Below are positions 33,111 through 44,364 of a DNA stretch of 64,000 nucleotides, piece after piece. This DNA comes from Endomychus coccineus. Its lineage: Eukaryota; Arthropoda; Insecta; Coleoptera; Endomychidae. The notes beneath the pieces were generated by a model that worked only from the letters and a program-made list of their open reading frames with translations, was not told the origin of the DNA and did not search any database. Both the position numbers and the translations under genes were made by a program. The stretch lies in contig OY294067.1 of the NCBI GenBank assembly GCA_958510875.1, positions 257,549,736 through 257,613,735 on the forward strand, written 5' to 3'. Each line of letters starts with the position of its first letter. Position 1 is the first letter of the stretch.

Positions 33111-34885
33111 GGACCGCTTATACTCACACTATATACTAACTACGTTTAGTGATGGAAATAAAAGCAATCACTCGATTCGATGGAAGATTAAAAGCATTTG
33201 TAAGCTAATCTTGAGTGAGATTAAATCATCAGATAAAAAATATATTCGCATCCATTTCCCTGTAATATCATCAATTAATATAACGAAGAGTTATTATTCA
33301 ACTTTGTAGCTGTCCTATGTAGTCGTGCTTTTTCCTTTCACCGTTACTGTTACTGCTGGATCTTATGTAAAAGAAAGTATCCTTGACAATGGCGCCTATG
33401 AGTTCAATGGCATAAAACTGTTATTTAAGCGGAACATAACAAGGAAATAGATTAATTGACTGGATTGAACAGATGTTGATTCATTTCAGTGTAAATGTCA
33501 GCATTAAAGTGAAACTGAAAGTAATAGTGAGCAGTCAAATTGGTTATGGTTTTATTGCAGCTCGCTCATTTAGCAGCGTGACTTCGCATTTTATTATGTT
33601 CAGTAACTTGTTTGAGGGTAGAAGCAATCAATTATGATACTCCTATTTCTATTATGCGATTCTCCTGAGTAGAGACAATCTTGTGCCACCAGTTGAACTA
33701 TATCGTACTTTTTTCAGTACTGGAAGTCATACCCGATAGGTTAGATAAGCGAACTTATGATGCTTTCAGAAATTGAATGAAGATGATATGAAATTATCGG
33801 GAGGAAATGTTATTAGGGATGGTTTTTTGACGGTGTGAATCGAGTAAAAACTTTCACAGGATCGAACTCCTCGTCCTGATACAACATTCCGTTTCTTAGC
33901 CAAGTTTTGATACAAGCTTAACAATATCTGAAGGATATTACATTCGGATGAATGTCTTCGTCGCAATCATTGCCTAACATGTGTTTTTCTCTACCTTGAT
34001 TCTCGGACCCATCTTGTTTGATATAGTTTTATATCCGTTGCAAAAATTGAATTTTATTTATATAACTTTATAGTTTTGGTTGGTACTTGTTGAATTATTA
34101 TTAGTTAAAACCAATAACTAAAACTTTATTCAATCATCTGTAATTTGACTTTGTAGAAAAATCTCCCAAGTAGGGTAAATTTGGATGGTAACCCGTCGCT
34201 CCCCCTATCACCCTTGGAGATATCTTGTTCATGAGTATCTGAATTTATTTTTCCTTGTTAAAAGTGATGTCTTGTCTAGAAAAATAATATTTCTCATTTA
34301 TTTACAACTTTAAGAATTGCTTACAGATTTTGTCTATATTCCAGCTTGTGCAGTATATCATGTTTTAGAACTATTACTTTCTATACATGCGATTTCGAAA
34401 AAACTACCTCATCCACCTTTCCCGTCCCTTAAAGCCGATAAGTACCGATCTTGAAATTTTCCATGATTGATAGATAACCAAAACAAGAAGAACGTCACTG
34501 TCAACAACAACAAACAACAACAACAAAAAATGTATGTTACAGAAACCGATATCACCAGCAATATATATATAGTAGAACTGTTCTGTGAGCATAGACAAGA
34601 ATAAGGAAGATATGCAGTAATAGAAAAATGAGTTTTCAAATTATTATTCATAATATACTGTTTCATTAATTGTCTCCTTTTACTGATTACTACTAGACCA
34701 GGCATTACACAAAAAATGATAAGATGTTATCTATATACTTAAGAAATCACTATTACTAGTCGTATAATATGAAACCCAACAATGTTTAATGTCAAAATAG
34801 GAGCAACTTATTAAATTCAAGTTGAATTGAAGTTATTGAATAAATATCTACTTAGAGTGACGTACGAATCAATTTATTATATTAT
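33111..34885. other. no recognised gene; contains an (AAC)n run
   Basis: Short open frames only. A (CAA)n-like simple repeat lies at 34499-34530 and a short (AT)n at about 34561. A 'ggatcgaactcctcgtcc' near 33860 resembles an inverted B box but has no A-box partner. Confidence 0.3.
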
Positions 34886-34889
34886 GATC

Positions 34890-35070
34890 TACAAACAGAT
34901 AAAGACCAATCCCACCAAAAACATTCTGTAAAAAACAAGCCAAGTCTCGATGGAGCTCCTTGTTTATCTCTAAAAAGTAATGAAATCTAGACAAAGTCGT
35001 GCCAAGTCTAAGGTTCCTTACTGCGATTTCTTTATTATTATAGTTAATGTTGTGTGACTTGGCCGTTGAA
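34890..35070. repeat. 180-bp inverted repeat, left arm
   Basis: Reverse complement of 35558-35741, at least 95% identical over the inner 150 bp ('acaaagtcgtgccaagtcta', 'ttattatagttaatgttgtg'). The arms bracket the LANCL exon fragment and a short palindrome. Confidence 0.85.
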
Positions 35071-35310
35071 CATTCTTTATACGTTAGTGGGTACAAGTCA
35101 ATTTTGTTTACACGTAATGTTATCTGTTGTAACAACCTATGTTTGTTAAGCGATATAATAGCCCATACTGGTATTGGTAATTGGACGCTAGTGTCTCATT
35201 TTAGGCTGTTGTTGATTGTGCAACACATGCATTCAGCATTGACAATGCTGACTTCTGCTCTCTTCTTTCTGGAGCGTCAAATCGACCACCGATCTAACAT
35301 AAAATAGACG

Positions 35311-35350
35311 TACAGACAGACTTCTATCAATGATTAGAAGTCCGTCTGTA
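35311..35350. other. perfect-type hairpin (15-bp arms)
   Basis: TACAGACAGACTTCT (35311-35325) pairs with AGAAGTCCGTCTGTA (35336-35350) with one mismatch around a 10-base loop. It sits just upstream of the LANCL exon acceptor. It could be a Helitron-type terminal hairpin, but no CTRR end follows in either direction. Confidence 0.6.
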
Positions 35351-35382
35351 CTGGAAATAATTTTTTATACTGTTTGTTTCAG

Positions 35383-35559
35383 GCTCGCCTACACATCAGT
35401 ATTATTGAAATACGCAGCTTCATCAAGCCTACAATTGACTGGTTATTGAATCAACGTTTTCCAAGTGGCAATTTTCCATCGTCAATGGGAAGCGGTTCTG
35501 GCGACAGATTGGTGCAATGGTGTTATGGAGCACCTGGTTTTGTACCCTTGTATACCCTT
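35383..35559 (+). pseudogene. LanC-like protein exon fragment (LANCL family)
   Basis: Directly after a good acceptor ('actgtttgtttcag', AG at 35381-35382) the frame reads 59 codons, including 'FIKPTIDWLLNQRFPSGNFP', 'GDRLVQWCYGAPGFVPLYTL'. This matches the LANCL signature '(V/I)KP(S/T)(V/I)D...FPSGN(Y/F)P...LVHWCHGAPG'. The Cys of 'WC(H/Y)GAPG' is a zinc ligand in LanC proteins; the neighbouring His is Tyr here. Homology stops abruptly at 35559 where the inverted repeat arm begins, with no splice donor. LANCL proteins bind glutathione and zinc and are cytoplasmic. The exon is therefore truncated: either an interrupted host gene or a piece captured by a transposon. Confidence 0.75.
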
Positions 35560-35741
35560 CAACGGCCAAGTCACACAACATTAACTATAATAATAAAGAA
35601 ATAGCAGTAAGGAACCTTAGACTTGGCACGACTTTGTCTAGATTTCATTACTTTTTAGAGATAAACAAGCAGCTCCATCGAGACTTGGCTAGTTTTTTAC
35701 AGAATGTTTTTGGTGGGATTTCACTTCTTTTTGTAGAAACG
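35558..35741. repeat. 180-bp inverted repeat, right arm
   Basis: Partner of 34890-35070. Translated in one direction both arms give the same peptide ('NNKEIAVRNLRLGTTLSRFH...'), open in each copy. I do not recognise it and cannot tell whether it is coding. Confidence 0.85.
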
Positions 35742-35772
35742 TAGGCATATTGATTTATTTCATTAGATTTTC

Positions 35773-36265
35773 TTATTTGACACTTTTTTTTTTAGAAGTA
35801 GTTTTTTCATTATTACAAATCTTTCTTTTCTTTTTTTCCGGTTCTGATTCTTGTACAGTAGCAACAGTTTTTCGTATTGCCCATTCGCGTTCATTATTCA
35901 TTCTTTTAGACGGTTTAGACGGTTCAATTTCTGAAAGGTCGGCGTGGTATTTACGCCTAAGCCAGTTGTATTCGGTGATCGCTGAAGCTTGAGCTTTCAT
36001 ACTCTTGAAGTCAACATTTATGAGGTGCACCCCATGAAGATTGGTTACTCGTGAAAGCGCCACGTAGGCTTGGCCACAAGAGAATATGGAGGTGCCAATG
36101 TCCATGAGGGCATTTTTTAAACTTAGACCTTGGCTCTTGTGAATTGTTAGGGCATACGCCACACAGATTGGGAATTGTTCTCTGTACACGTATGCCCGGG
36201 GTATGATCTCAAATTTTGACTTAATAGCCAATAATTCGTGAATCAAATTCACGGCATATTTTATG
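35773..36265 (-). pseudogene. Helitron Pif1-type helicase, C-terminal end
   Basis: The minus-strand frame carries helicase motifs V and VI: 'CVAYALTIHKSQGLSLKNAL' and 'GQAYVALSRVTNLHGVHLIN'. A lysine-rich tail ending '...KKKSVK' runs to the stop at 35773. The order and wording match the Pif1-like helicase domain at the end of Helitron Rep-Hel proteins, which unwind DNA during rolling-circle transposition. The frame is open upstream to about 36300, where a stop occurs; Rep and helicase motifs I-IV are absent. A host Pif1 is less likely because the copy lies in repeats and lacks the ATPase core. Confidence 0.75.
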
Positions 36266-36269
36266 TACC

Positions 36270-37150
36270 AATAGTAGAAGGGGGCATTACCATATCTCTA
36301 ATACAGCTGAGACAAGCTGAGGGTTCTTCATCAGATACATCAGACCTTCGATTTTTGACATCAAATGAAGAGGCAAACAAAGTTGAATATTTTTTGTAAA
36401 GGCGGTATGTCGATCATTAATAGTTTGGCTGGGCTCTTGTGTTTCCAAATAAGGGTCACCAGGTACTCCAGATCTTCGATTATCCTGGTTTTTATAGTTT
36501 TCCCTTTATGTGGCCATTACACTCTAACTCTGTACCGAATTTTAGCTCTCTGAGTTTATGGGAAGTACTAGTTCTATTCTGATGATCATGAGTGAGTGAG
36601 TGAAAGAGTGTCATAAATGCGAAACTTTGCTTTCGCTTAACTTCGGAACTAAATGACCTACAGACTTGAAATTTTTTATTTTAAGTATGTGATTTTATAG
36701 CTTACTGGATGACAAATAGGGGCCTGAAAATGCGGCGAAATGGTTCCAGTAAAGGATGGTACGGCAGTGTTTGCTTCGCGCTCGACTTGGCGGGGCCATG
36801 CCGTGCCCCCCAATTTGATAAAGGTTTAAAATACGAATGCGAAACTTTGATGCTGAAAGGTATGGTTGTGACGTTACACTATCAGAGTCTATCAGCGCCT
36901 AAATGCGTTTGACCAGAAACCAGAATATCTCGAGTGACAGTTGAAAGTGGTCTGCCCCATGTGACTTTCGTGATTGTCATGTAATGCAGAGCAGCTCCGG
37001 CTTTACTACTTGAGTAAAAAAGAACCCACTGGTATGGAGGTTCAATCATAATATAAAGGAAAGCAGTCGCCCGATGCTTTTTGATAGCAGGGGATCCATA
37101 AGTAACAGCCGGAACCATGAACTGCTGTTGGAGCAGAAGCACGAACTCCA
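36270..37150. repeat. transposon-like noncoding sequence with (GTGA)n
   Basis: 'gagtgagtgagtg' at 36590, followed by 'ttaacttcggaactaaatgacctacagac' and a GC-rich segment (36750-36830), resembles the noncoding parts of insect Helitron or Maverick-type repeats. Two related segments ('atcgaagatctggagtacct' reverse strand near 36465, and 'atcgaaggtctgatgtatct' near 36345) suggest internal repetition. No reliable protein. Confidence 0.35.
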
Positions 37151-38935
37151 CGAACTATAGCGTAGAGTTCCAGACCTAGCCCAGACGCCGCTCCCTTCTC
37201 ATTGTAAAACCGTAATACTATTGACCATCTATTATTTTTGAAGGACGTAGCTATTGTGACACTTTGAAATGTTTTTGAGATATATTATGTTTTCTCACAC
37301 ATCTCCACACAATACCCGGCCTTTAAAGTACTTTAACGTCAATAAATTCTTCGGCGAAGCTGAACTTGGGTCGCATGCTAGACTTATTAACTTACCTAAG
37401 TGGAGTGTTTTCTGATTTCTTCTTTCTCTCTTTCAATATTATCTAATATCATCTTAGATATTGCAATATCTTCATTGCCTGAAAACTAAAAAATTGTAAC
37501 GGGAAGTTCTTCGCAGGAATGAGGAATATTGTATTTCTTCGAATTGGAAGGATTTCAAATCTCTAGATAACGATAAATGTTTTCGATGGAAATGTAACAT
37601 ATTGATTTTTCTCGTTTTACTTGCAAAGCAATCGAATTGCTAATAATTGAGGTAACTTACACTTAATGATTGGAATAGAAATCAATCTAAGTTGAGTTCA
37701 ATAGAATTGCTGCCATTCCTTTGCTATTGAGAAGTTAACTATTGAAATGTGAGAATCCACCGGACGAAATAATGAAACAGACTCTGATAATCAGTTTTCA
37801 AGTTACAAGAGTCTCAATTCAAGTATACACATCTTCTACATATAAGCTCGTATAAATGAGTCAAAACAAAATTCATTATGAAGTGAACACTCAATGTTTT
37901 ATTCCCGGCAATCGTATGTATAGACTTAATTTTTATAATATAGAAGTACAAATTACAAATCGAAGTTCATCTTGATGTATGCAACCCGTGATTATTCAAT
38001 ATGAAAGATGTGTTGTATAGCTCGTATTCATTCCTGTTGATGGTCACATGTCCAATATCTTAAAACAACGAAGACAGCTTGCGTACTTTCACAGTAGATG
38101 GCAGTTGACTAATAATATCAAAATAATTCAACAATACTGTCTACCTTTTCTTCATAGTTGCTGTCAACCAACCCTTGATGAATACACTTAGTCTTGTAGT
38201 TCCTCCACTACCAAAATTTTATAGAATACTGAAAATAAAATAATTTTTATTAAATTACTATGCAATAAACCTTAATTTGAAAAGCATATTTTCAGAAGAG
38301 CTTTCCATTGAATTTAAATGGATGGCTCTCTAATTTTGAGTTGAAGTGAAGTTTCAAGTATATCGATTAAAATTTATCACTATCCTTGTCGAACGAAAAT
38401 AGTTTGTAGGTGCATATTTTAACATTAAACGTAACAATTTTGAATTTTGGCTGAGAGATGAGTGATAAAGTACCAACCGAAACGAAACTATACAATTTGT
38501 CCACTCAATTCAAGGTCGGTAACATTGTTAAAATAGCAAAAATTCGAATCAAGGGATATCTCAGCGGTAAACACTGCTTATTCCCAAAATCACTGCGTAT
38601 TTGTTAAAAACTGTAAATTTACAACTTACTATGAAGACGGCATGGTTCATTTTTTATAATTTACAACTAGGTACCTGTGATCCATAAATCACTAACTTCC
38701 TCAGTTGTAGGAACCAAAAATATATTGCAAATTCTTAGAACAAGATAAAGTCGTGAAAAGGTGTTTAATTATACTCTATGACTACTATTCCGTTAAAAGC
38801 TTATTCGAATTAATCACATAATGAGTTTTAAAAGGGCCGATATTAGGATCCTTTGTCGTCAACTTTTTCATCACGCTATGGCTGAATCTATTGAACCTTT
38901 ATCGTATTATGATATATACTAATAAATTACCTTGT
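37151..38935. other. no recognised gene
   Basis: AT-rich sequence with no long open frames and no repeats that I could match inside this window. Confidence 0.3.
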
Positions 38936-39252
38936 AACTATAATAATAATAATAATAATAAGTTTATTCAAAAAGAATACATCATCAAACTACATTCATG
39001 ATACAAGTATATCAGCAACAATAGTATATAAAATATATGGGAATGTAGGTATGTAACAAATATCGACACACATTTACACAGATAAATTCGAATAAACAGA
39101 AAACTCACGAAGAACTGTTTAGAGTTCTTGTTTGTGAGAATCATCAAATTTCCATATTAATAGTGTATATCATAAAATAATAAGTTGTAGGAAGCATTTT
39201 TATATAGGTGAAATTATAAAAAAACAGCTTGGAATGTGCCAAGTAGACAGGA

Positions 39253-41150
39253 TTATATCTTAAAGAGATCTCTTGGTTTTAATAATATCCATTGCTTTAC
39301 CCTTCGTTTGAACATTGTTATGGATACTATATTTTTGATTTCAACAGGTAGTAAATCGTAGAATTTTCCGCTCAGGTAAGTAAAGCTCTTTTGGCCAATC
39401 AATTTATTACATTTTACTATAACTAAATTTTTATTTTTATGGCGCGTTCCGTATTTATGTTCTAAGTGCCTGATGACGCTATTTTTGTTTTTAAATGTTT
39501 CCGTTAAAATAGAGAAAGCAAATAGTTGACGCATATCTAAAATTTTAGCGTCTATATATAATTGATTACTTGAATATAATTGGCTTTTAGCTAAAATTAG
39601 TTTTAAAAAAGTTTTTGTAGTATGTTTAAGTTATTTAAATGTTTATCACTTATCCCACCCCATCCAATTATTCCATAACTTAAGCGTGATTGCACCAGTG
39701 AATAATATAAGGTTTTTAAATATTTAATATCTAAAAAGTCTCTAAGATATTTAAATTTAAATAAAATGGGTCGAACTTTTTTTATTATATCATTTACATG
39801 TACATCCCATCGTAAGTGCCGATCAATTGTTATACCCAAGTATCTCACTGTTGATGTTTCCTTAATTCTAATGTCTTCACTTATGGATAATGAATCAATG
39901 TTAGGAAGTTTGTTCATATGAGGTAAAAGGTAAGTATTGAGTTTTGGAGAAATTAACTGTTAGCAAATTGTCATCGAACCAGTTGATCATGATTTTTAAA
40001 GCATCTTCACATTTTAATTTGAGATAATCCCATGTTTCCGCTGTAAAAAATATAGCCAAGTCATCAGCAAAACTTACAATATTTTCGCATGAGTTCAAGA
40101 GTAGAAGATCATTCACATATACAGTAAAGAGAAGAGGTCCAATGACTGTTCCTTGAGGAATTCCATAGTCAGTGCTCTTTTCAGGACTGTAAATGTTTTC
40201 TATTTGCACACATTGACGTCGATCTTTCAAGTAGGAATCAAACAGTTGTAGAGATATACCTCTAAAGCCTAGTCGTTCTAATTTTTTGAGTAGTAGTTCA
40301 TGGCTAACGGAGTCGAAAGCTTTTTCAAGGTCTATAAAAACACATAGAGATGGTGTTTTACTATCTAGTGATTTATATATTTGTTTTATTAAACACGTAA
40401 TTTCATCTTGAGTAGATTTTTTTTGACGAAATCCAAATTGTTTAGGTGACATTATTTCATATTTATTTAAATAACTGTCCATTCTAACCTTTAATAATTT
40501 TTCAAATACTTTACCGATACTTGATATTAAGCTAACAGGGCGATAGTTTATTATATCCAATTCAGATCCTTTTTTAAATAATGGCTTGATTACTCCAATA
40601 CTTCAGGACAAGTACCAAGTTCAAAAATGTTATTCACTAGAAAGGTGATTGGTTTAGCTATAGAAGTAGAAGTATTTTTTAGCATTTCACTAGTAATTTT
40701 GTCAATTCCTGGACATTTTCCGTTTTTTAAAGTTTTTATAGTATTCTTAACTTCACTTTCATCAGTAGGAAATAAATAGAATGTTTTATTAATATATTTT
40801 GAAAGCGTTGTATTGACTTTGTTTCTATTTTTATTTTTAATTTTCTCAGCTAACAATTTACCTACTACAGCATAATGATTGTTAAAGTGTTTTGCTATTT
40901 CATATTTATTTGATATAATTACTCCGTTTTTGTTTTTTATTTTCTCTATAGTTTTAGTTGCTGTTTGGGTATTAGTGATCTTTTTAGCTATATTCCACAG
41001 GTTTCTTGTGATATTTTTATTTTTTTCTATTTCTTTTTTGTAATAATCTTTTTTTGCTTGTCGGATGAAAACATTAAGTCTATTTTTGTAATTATTGTAT
41101 ATTTGTTTAATTTGTAAATTATTGGGATTTTTTCGAATATTTTTATTCAA
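39253..41150 (-). pseudogene. non-LTR reverse transcriptase and C-terminal region
   Basis: Blocks in order on the minus strand: linker 40590-41150 (lysine/asparagine rich, ends 'SIAKPITFLVNNIFELGTCP'); RT palm 39901-40560 with 'NYRPVSLISSIGKVFEKLL', 'FGFRQKKST', motif A 'FIDLEKAFDSVSH', motif B 'GIPQGTVIGPLLFTVYVNDL' and motif C 'SFADDLAIF'; thumb 39603-39917 ('RYLGITIDRHLRWDVHV', 'RLSYGIIGWGG'); tail 39253-39534 ('HKYGTRHKNKNL'). All catalytic Asp residues survive, yet each block is in a different frame. The pattern suggests a recent insertion, or sequencing indels in A/T runs. Confidence 0.88.
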
Positions 41151-41740
41151 TGTTATTCGTATTATAGAATGAGTCCCAATTTTCTAGATTCAATATTTCA
41201 TTCACTTTTTTATAATTTATAAATGTTCTTGTATTTAATCTTTTTGGAGAACTATTCTCAAGAGTGTTTATGTTAATACCCAAAATTATGGGGTAATGAT
41301 CAGTGAGTGGATATTCTAAAATTATTGGATGGGATATTTCTTCTGCACGGGTTATGTAATTTTGTTTAATAAAGATATGATCAATGATAGTCGCTATATT
41401 ATTTTCAACACGTGTTGGTTTATTTATATAAGAATTAAAACCATTTTCATTTAAAATATTTGAATAATTCTGAGTTGTCTCATTTGTGGAGTATAAATTT
41501 ATATTTATATCTCCTATTAAAATGTGGAAGTCTGCTGTTTTCGAATTAACTGACTGTAAATATATTTCCAATTCCTCATTGAATTCGTTAATCTCCTCTT
41601 TTAATTTTCTCGGTGGTCGATAGATACCTGTAATGAGAATTGTTTTTTCCACGCTGGAGATCGAAATTTCAAGAAATGCATATTTTTTAGTTCTTACTAT
41701 ATTATGTTTGAATTTGAATATTGATTTTACAAATACTTAC
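41143..41740 (-). pseudogene. APE-type endonuclease domain, C-terminal two thirds
   Basis: The frame begins upstream of the ATG at 41652 ('VKSIFKFKHNIVRTKKYAFL') and continues with 'GIYRPPRKLKEEINEF', 'HILIGDININLYS', 'NGFNSYINKPTRV', 'IDHIFIK' and 'LTDHYPIIL'. GD(I/F)N, the IDHIF block and the final (S/T)DH are the catalytic signatures of the exonuclease-endonuclease-phosphatase fold that nicks the target. The N-terminal part with the first Asn and Glu motifs is missing, so it cannot act. Confidence 0.85.
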
Positions 41741-41744
41741 CTAC

Positions 41745-42255
41745 TTTTATTAGCACAATTTTTACTTTCGGACATTTTGATCAACATAGATTGAGACGGA
41801 ATCATTTTAATTTCAACGTGTCTTAATGTTTGACACCGATGAAGAACATCGCAAAATCTTCTATATTCCCATAAATTTCATTCACGAAACATGTCATTTG
41901 TTTCGCTAACATAGTGGCCCCTTGGGAAGATTCGTATAAGCTATTCACAAACTATGCACAGGAAAACAGAAAATAATAAAACATGAACGTGTGAAGTTGT
42001 GTCGATAAATATTGTAAAAACCTGAAACTTATTGTGTTTTAGTTCGTAGTTAACATGGATTTTCATAATGTCAAACTCGAAACCTAGTTTGATTACAGTT
42101 TGCACCATATTCGTTTAAGTATTTTTTAGAAAGATATTGATACAAACCTGTAACAATTGAGGAATAAATGGTTACATTCATTTCTCATTTGTTGGCTTCA
42201 GCCAGATAACAATGATAAGAGCTTCCTATGCTAGATCGATCAGTAATATTACAAA
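41745..42255. other. no recognised gene
   Basis: AT-rich sequence adjoining the truncated end of the non-LTR element. No features. Confidence 0.3.
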
Positions 42256-42257
42256 CT

Positions 42258-42335
42258 AAATATTCTAGACAGCTGTTTCGCTCTCTCTCTTGGAGGTCTC
42301 CAGTAGATGGAGCTAGATATTTTGGTTTATCTACC
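42258..42335 (-). ncRNA. hammerhead-like motif with potential stem I
   Basis: On the minus strand 'AAAATATCTAG' (about 42313-42325) can pair with 'CTAGAATATTT' (about 42258-42268) after GAAACAGCTGTC (42268-42279). GAAAC-AGCT-GUC is the minimal stem III and GUC cleavage triplet seen in PLE-type hammerheads. The first core block reads CTGGAGA (42297-42303) instead of CTGATGA and stem II is weak, so this copy is probably decayed. Confidence 0.4.
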
Positions 42336-42401
42336 ATTCTGTAAGTTGGTTATAAAAACCTTCCACAGGAATAATCGTCCGGTATCATTGCAAATTTTCT
42401 C

Positions 42402-42450
42402 GTTCTACTGATGTGTTCCATGAGAAAGCGAAGCAGCTATCTGGTAGTAT
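42402..42450 (+). ncRNA. hammerhead-like motif, degraded
   Basis: CTGATGT (42408-42414), 'gttccatgagaaagc', GAAG, CAGCTATCTG. It is homologous to the 57.17-kb copy over about 65 bases. Core mutations make activity unlikely. Confidence 0.35.
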
Positions 42451-43960
42451 TATTTTGTGCTCAATCTTAACCTTAATTTCGAAAGACTTTATGAAAAGAC
42501 GAAAAAATTTCGAAATTTTCCTTCATTTCATGGAAAATTGACGAACCATAGACATAAGTTGTAAATCGCAGTTGTCCGGCGTTATGTTATTTAAAACATC
42601 CTAAGAAACATAATTTAAGGTTGGAAATTATGTCAAGTAAAGCCTAGATGTCAAAAGTCGCGAACATAATATGACTTGAGCCTCCAAACCCGCTCTGAAT
42701 TAACAATATAGATTAAAATATTCCCCGCAAATAATTTAGAGTTACCCGCCGTCAATCTTAAAATCATATATATTCATAATTCATTTCGAATCATTTCCCT
42801 AAATTTTTATACCCTTCAATTTGATGTAAGGTTTTCAATTAATTTCCAAAACTGAAATAATAATAATTGTGTACCTAGTAAATTTACAATAAATGAGCAA
42901 ATACCTTATGTGGTATCAACCTGGCAAACATGTTCAATAGAAATTCAGTTGTTTACGAGTTAGTGACCCCTGAACGTCTAGCGATACATTATAATGTTTT
43001 ATCGTTCCAATCCACAAGGCTATAAAGATAATTTCTCAGGAGAGTTGCTTCAAGGTATACTTTCTTCAGAGGAATCTTTTAATAGTATCACATGAACTTC
43101 CGTAGTAGTGGCTAGGTCAATTTTAACTTTGGAAAACCCGTTAACATAGGTGTTGAAAATGCATTACCATAATAATTTCACATAACACCCTATAATTACA
43201 CGTTCTCAACGTGATTGCGTGAATGGAATATTTAAATTAAATTAGATCACGCAGGTATCAATCTTCTTTATTATTTCATGTGTCCAGCGTCGGTTTGGCC
43301 TCAGGGAATACCGGGAATGCTCCCGGTCGGCCGAACCTCTCAATGGCCTGTTTTTTAAAAACAAAGTCTACTGTTTTCGAAATTTCGAAACCTTGTTGTG
43401 GTTTTCGAGCAAACTGATATCTCAATTACTACGTAATCGTGTTTCAGGTCTAACGAGCGCAAAATCAGGTTTTTTCCATGCAAGTTGTAATCCCTCAATC
43501 AGTACGATGCTCGAACTTAGGAGAGGCATTGATGAATTGAAAAACCATGTGAAAGATTGGTAACTGAAACATCGTCATGAAACTGTACGTGCTTTCTGGC
43601 TGATGGCCTGCGGAAAGGTCATTCTCAAAAACCTAAATCCTGTTAAAATGTTTGATAAAGTGTCCTGAAATAGCGATTTAATGAAGAAAATGGTCATTGT
43701 ATAGTTCCAATTCACAGCATTTTTATATGAGCATTCAATTATAAGAATTCTTTGTTAGTGAATGGTACAGTTGAAATTAATATACATTAGCTTTAGACAA
43801 TGATATTCCATGAGCGTCAACATGAAAAACTGTAAATTTGCTCAAGATTCAAGTTGATGGTAGATATGAAACTATAAAGGAGTTCACTCTGTGGATACAC
43901 TATAACACTATAATGAGAAACAGTCGCCCTCATCAACTAAAAATACTGTCCAAGTTCTGA
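42451..43960. other. no recognised gene
   Basis: Apart from the hAT-like end at 43286 I see only short frames and AT-rich sequence. Confidence 0.3.
43286..43350. other. possible hAT end fragment
   Basis: 'cagcgtcggtttggcctcag' followed by 'aataccgggaatgctcccgg' resembles a widespread hAT-type terminal region (CAGNGGCGG...). No opposite end was found. Confidence 0.25.
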
Positions 43961-43964
43961 TTAC

Positions 43965-44340
43965 CTTTTAGATAATAACTAGCCATCCTCAGAGTTTACT
44001 CTGATAATGGTTACTTGGTAGCTGAAAGGTCCTCAGTGCTTTAACAGTACTTTTAGTGGATAAGGGTGATTGTCTGTGTTCTGTTATACCTACCTAAACA
44101 TTTTAATATTTGAACTCGACTTATCCCTAACTCTACATAAACATTTTTCATCAGAACTTACCTCCTCTATTTCTTCTATTCTGGCAAACATACCGGCACT
44201 AATTTGATTTCTGAAAGTTACATTTTATTACTAGATGCCGAACAGTATTTTTTATGCATACGGGTGATTGTTCCTTATTATAGTGTAATAGTAGATGTAG
44301 TAGATCCAATACGTTCGTACTGTTCTATTTATCAGATTCC
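43965..44340 (+). mobile_element. PLE family 2 terminal sequence with hammerhead-like hairpin
   Basis: The motif CTGATAA-T-GGTTAC-TTG-GTAGCT-GAAA (44001-44027) is followed by 'ggtcctcagtgcttt' and 'ttttagtggataagggtga', matching 55909-56000. A second partial copy ('cagtattttttatgcatacgggtga', 'ttatagtgtaatag') lies at 44246-44300. Confidence 0.55.
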
Positions 44341-44364
44341 CTCACCGTGAGTTCTCAAATATGG

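Larger units (their letters stand above)
38938..41740 (-). mobile_element. non-LTR retrotransposon (Jockey/CR1-like), best preserved copy in window
   Basis: The 3' end is an (AAT)n tail at 38938-38962. The element reads on the minus strand and is 5'-truncated inside the endonuclease (coding similarity can be followed to about 41740). It contains partial endonuclease, linker, complete RT domain and C-terminal region. At least four frame changes separate the open blocks. Confidence 0.9.

Noticed and set aside
33850..33880. B-box-like 'ggatcgaactcc' suggesting a minus-strand tRNA
   Set aside because: No A box, acceptor pairing or cloverleaf can be drawn.
35047..35307. 86-codon plus frame upstream of the LANCL fragment
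   Set aside because: Not similar to LANCL and runs into the hairpin; partly overlaps the inverted repeat arm.
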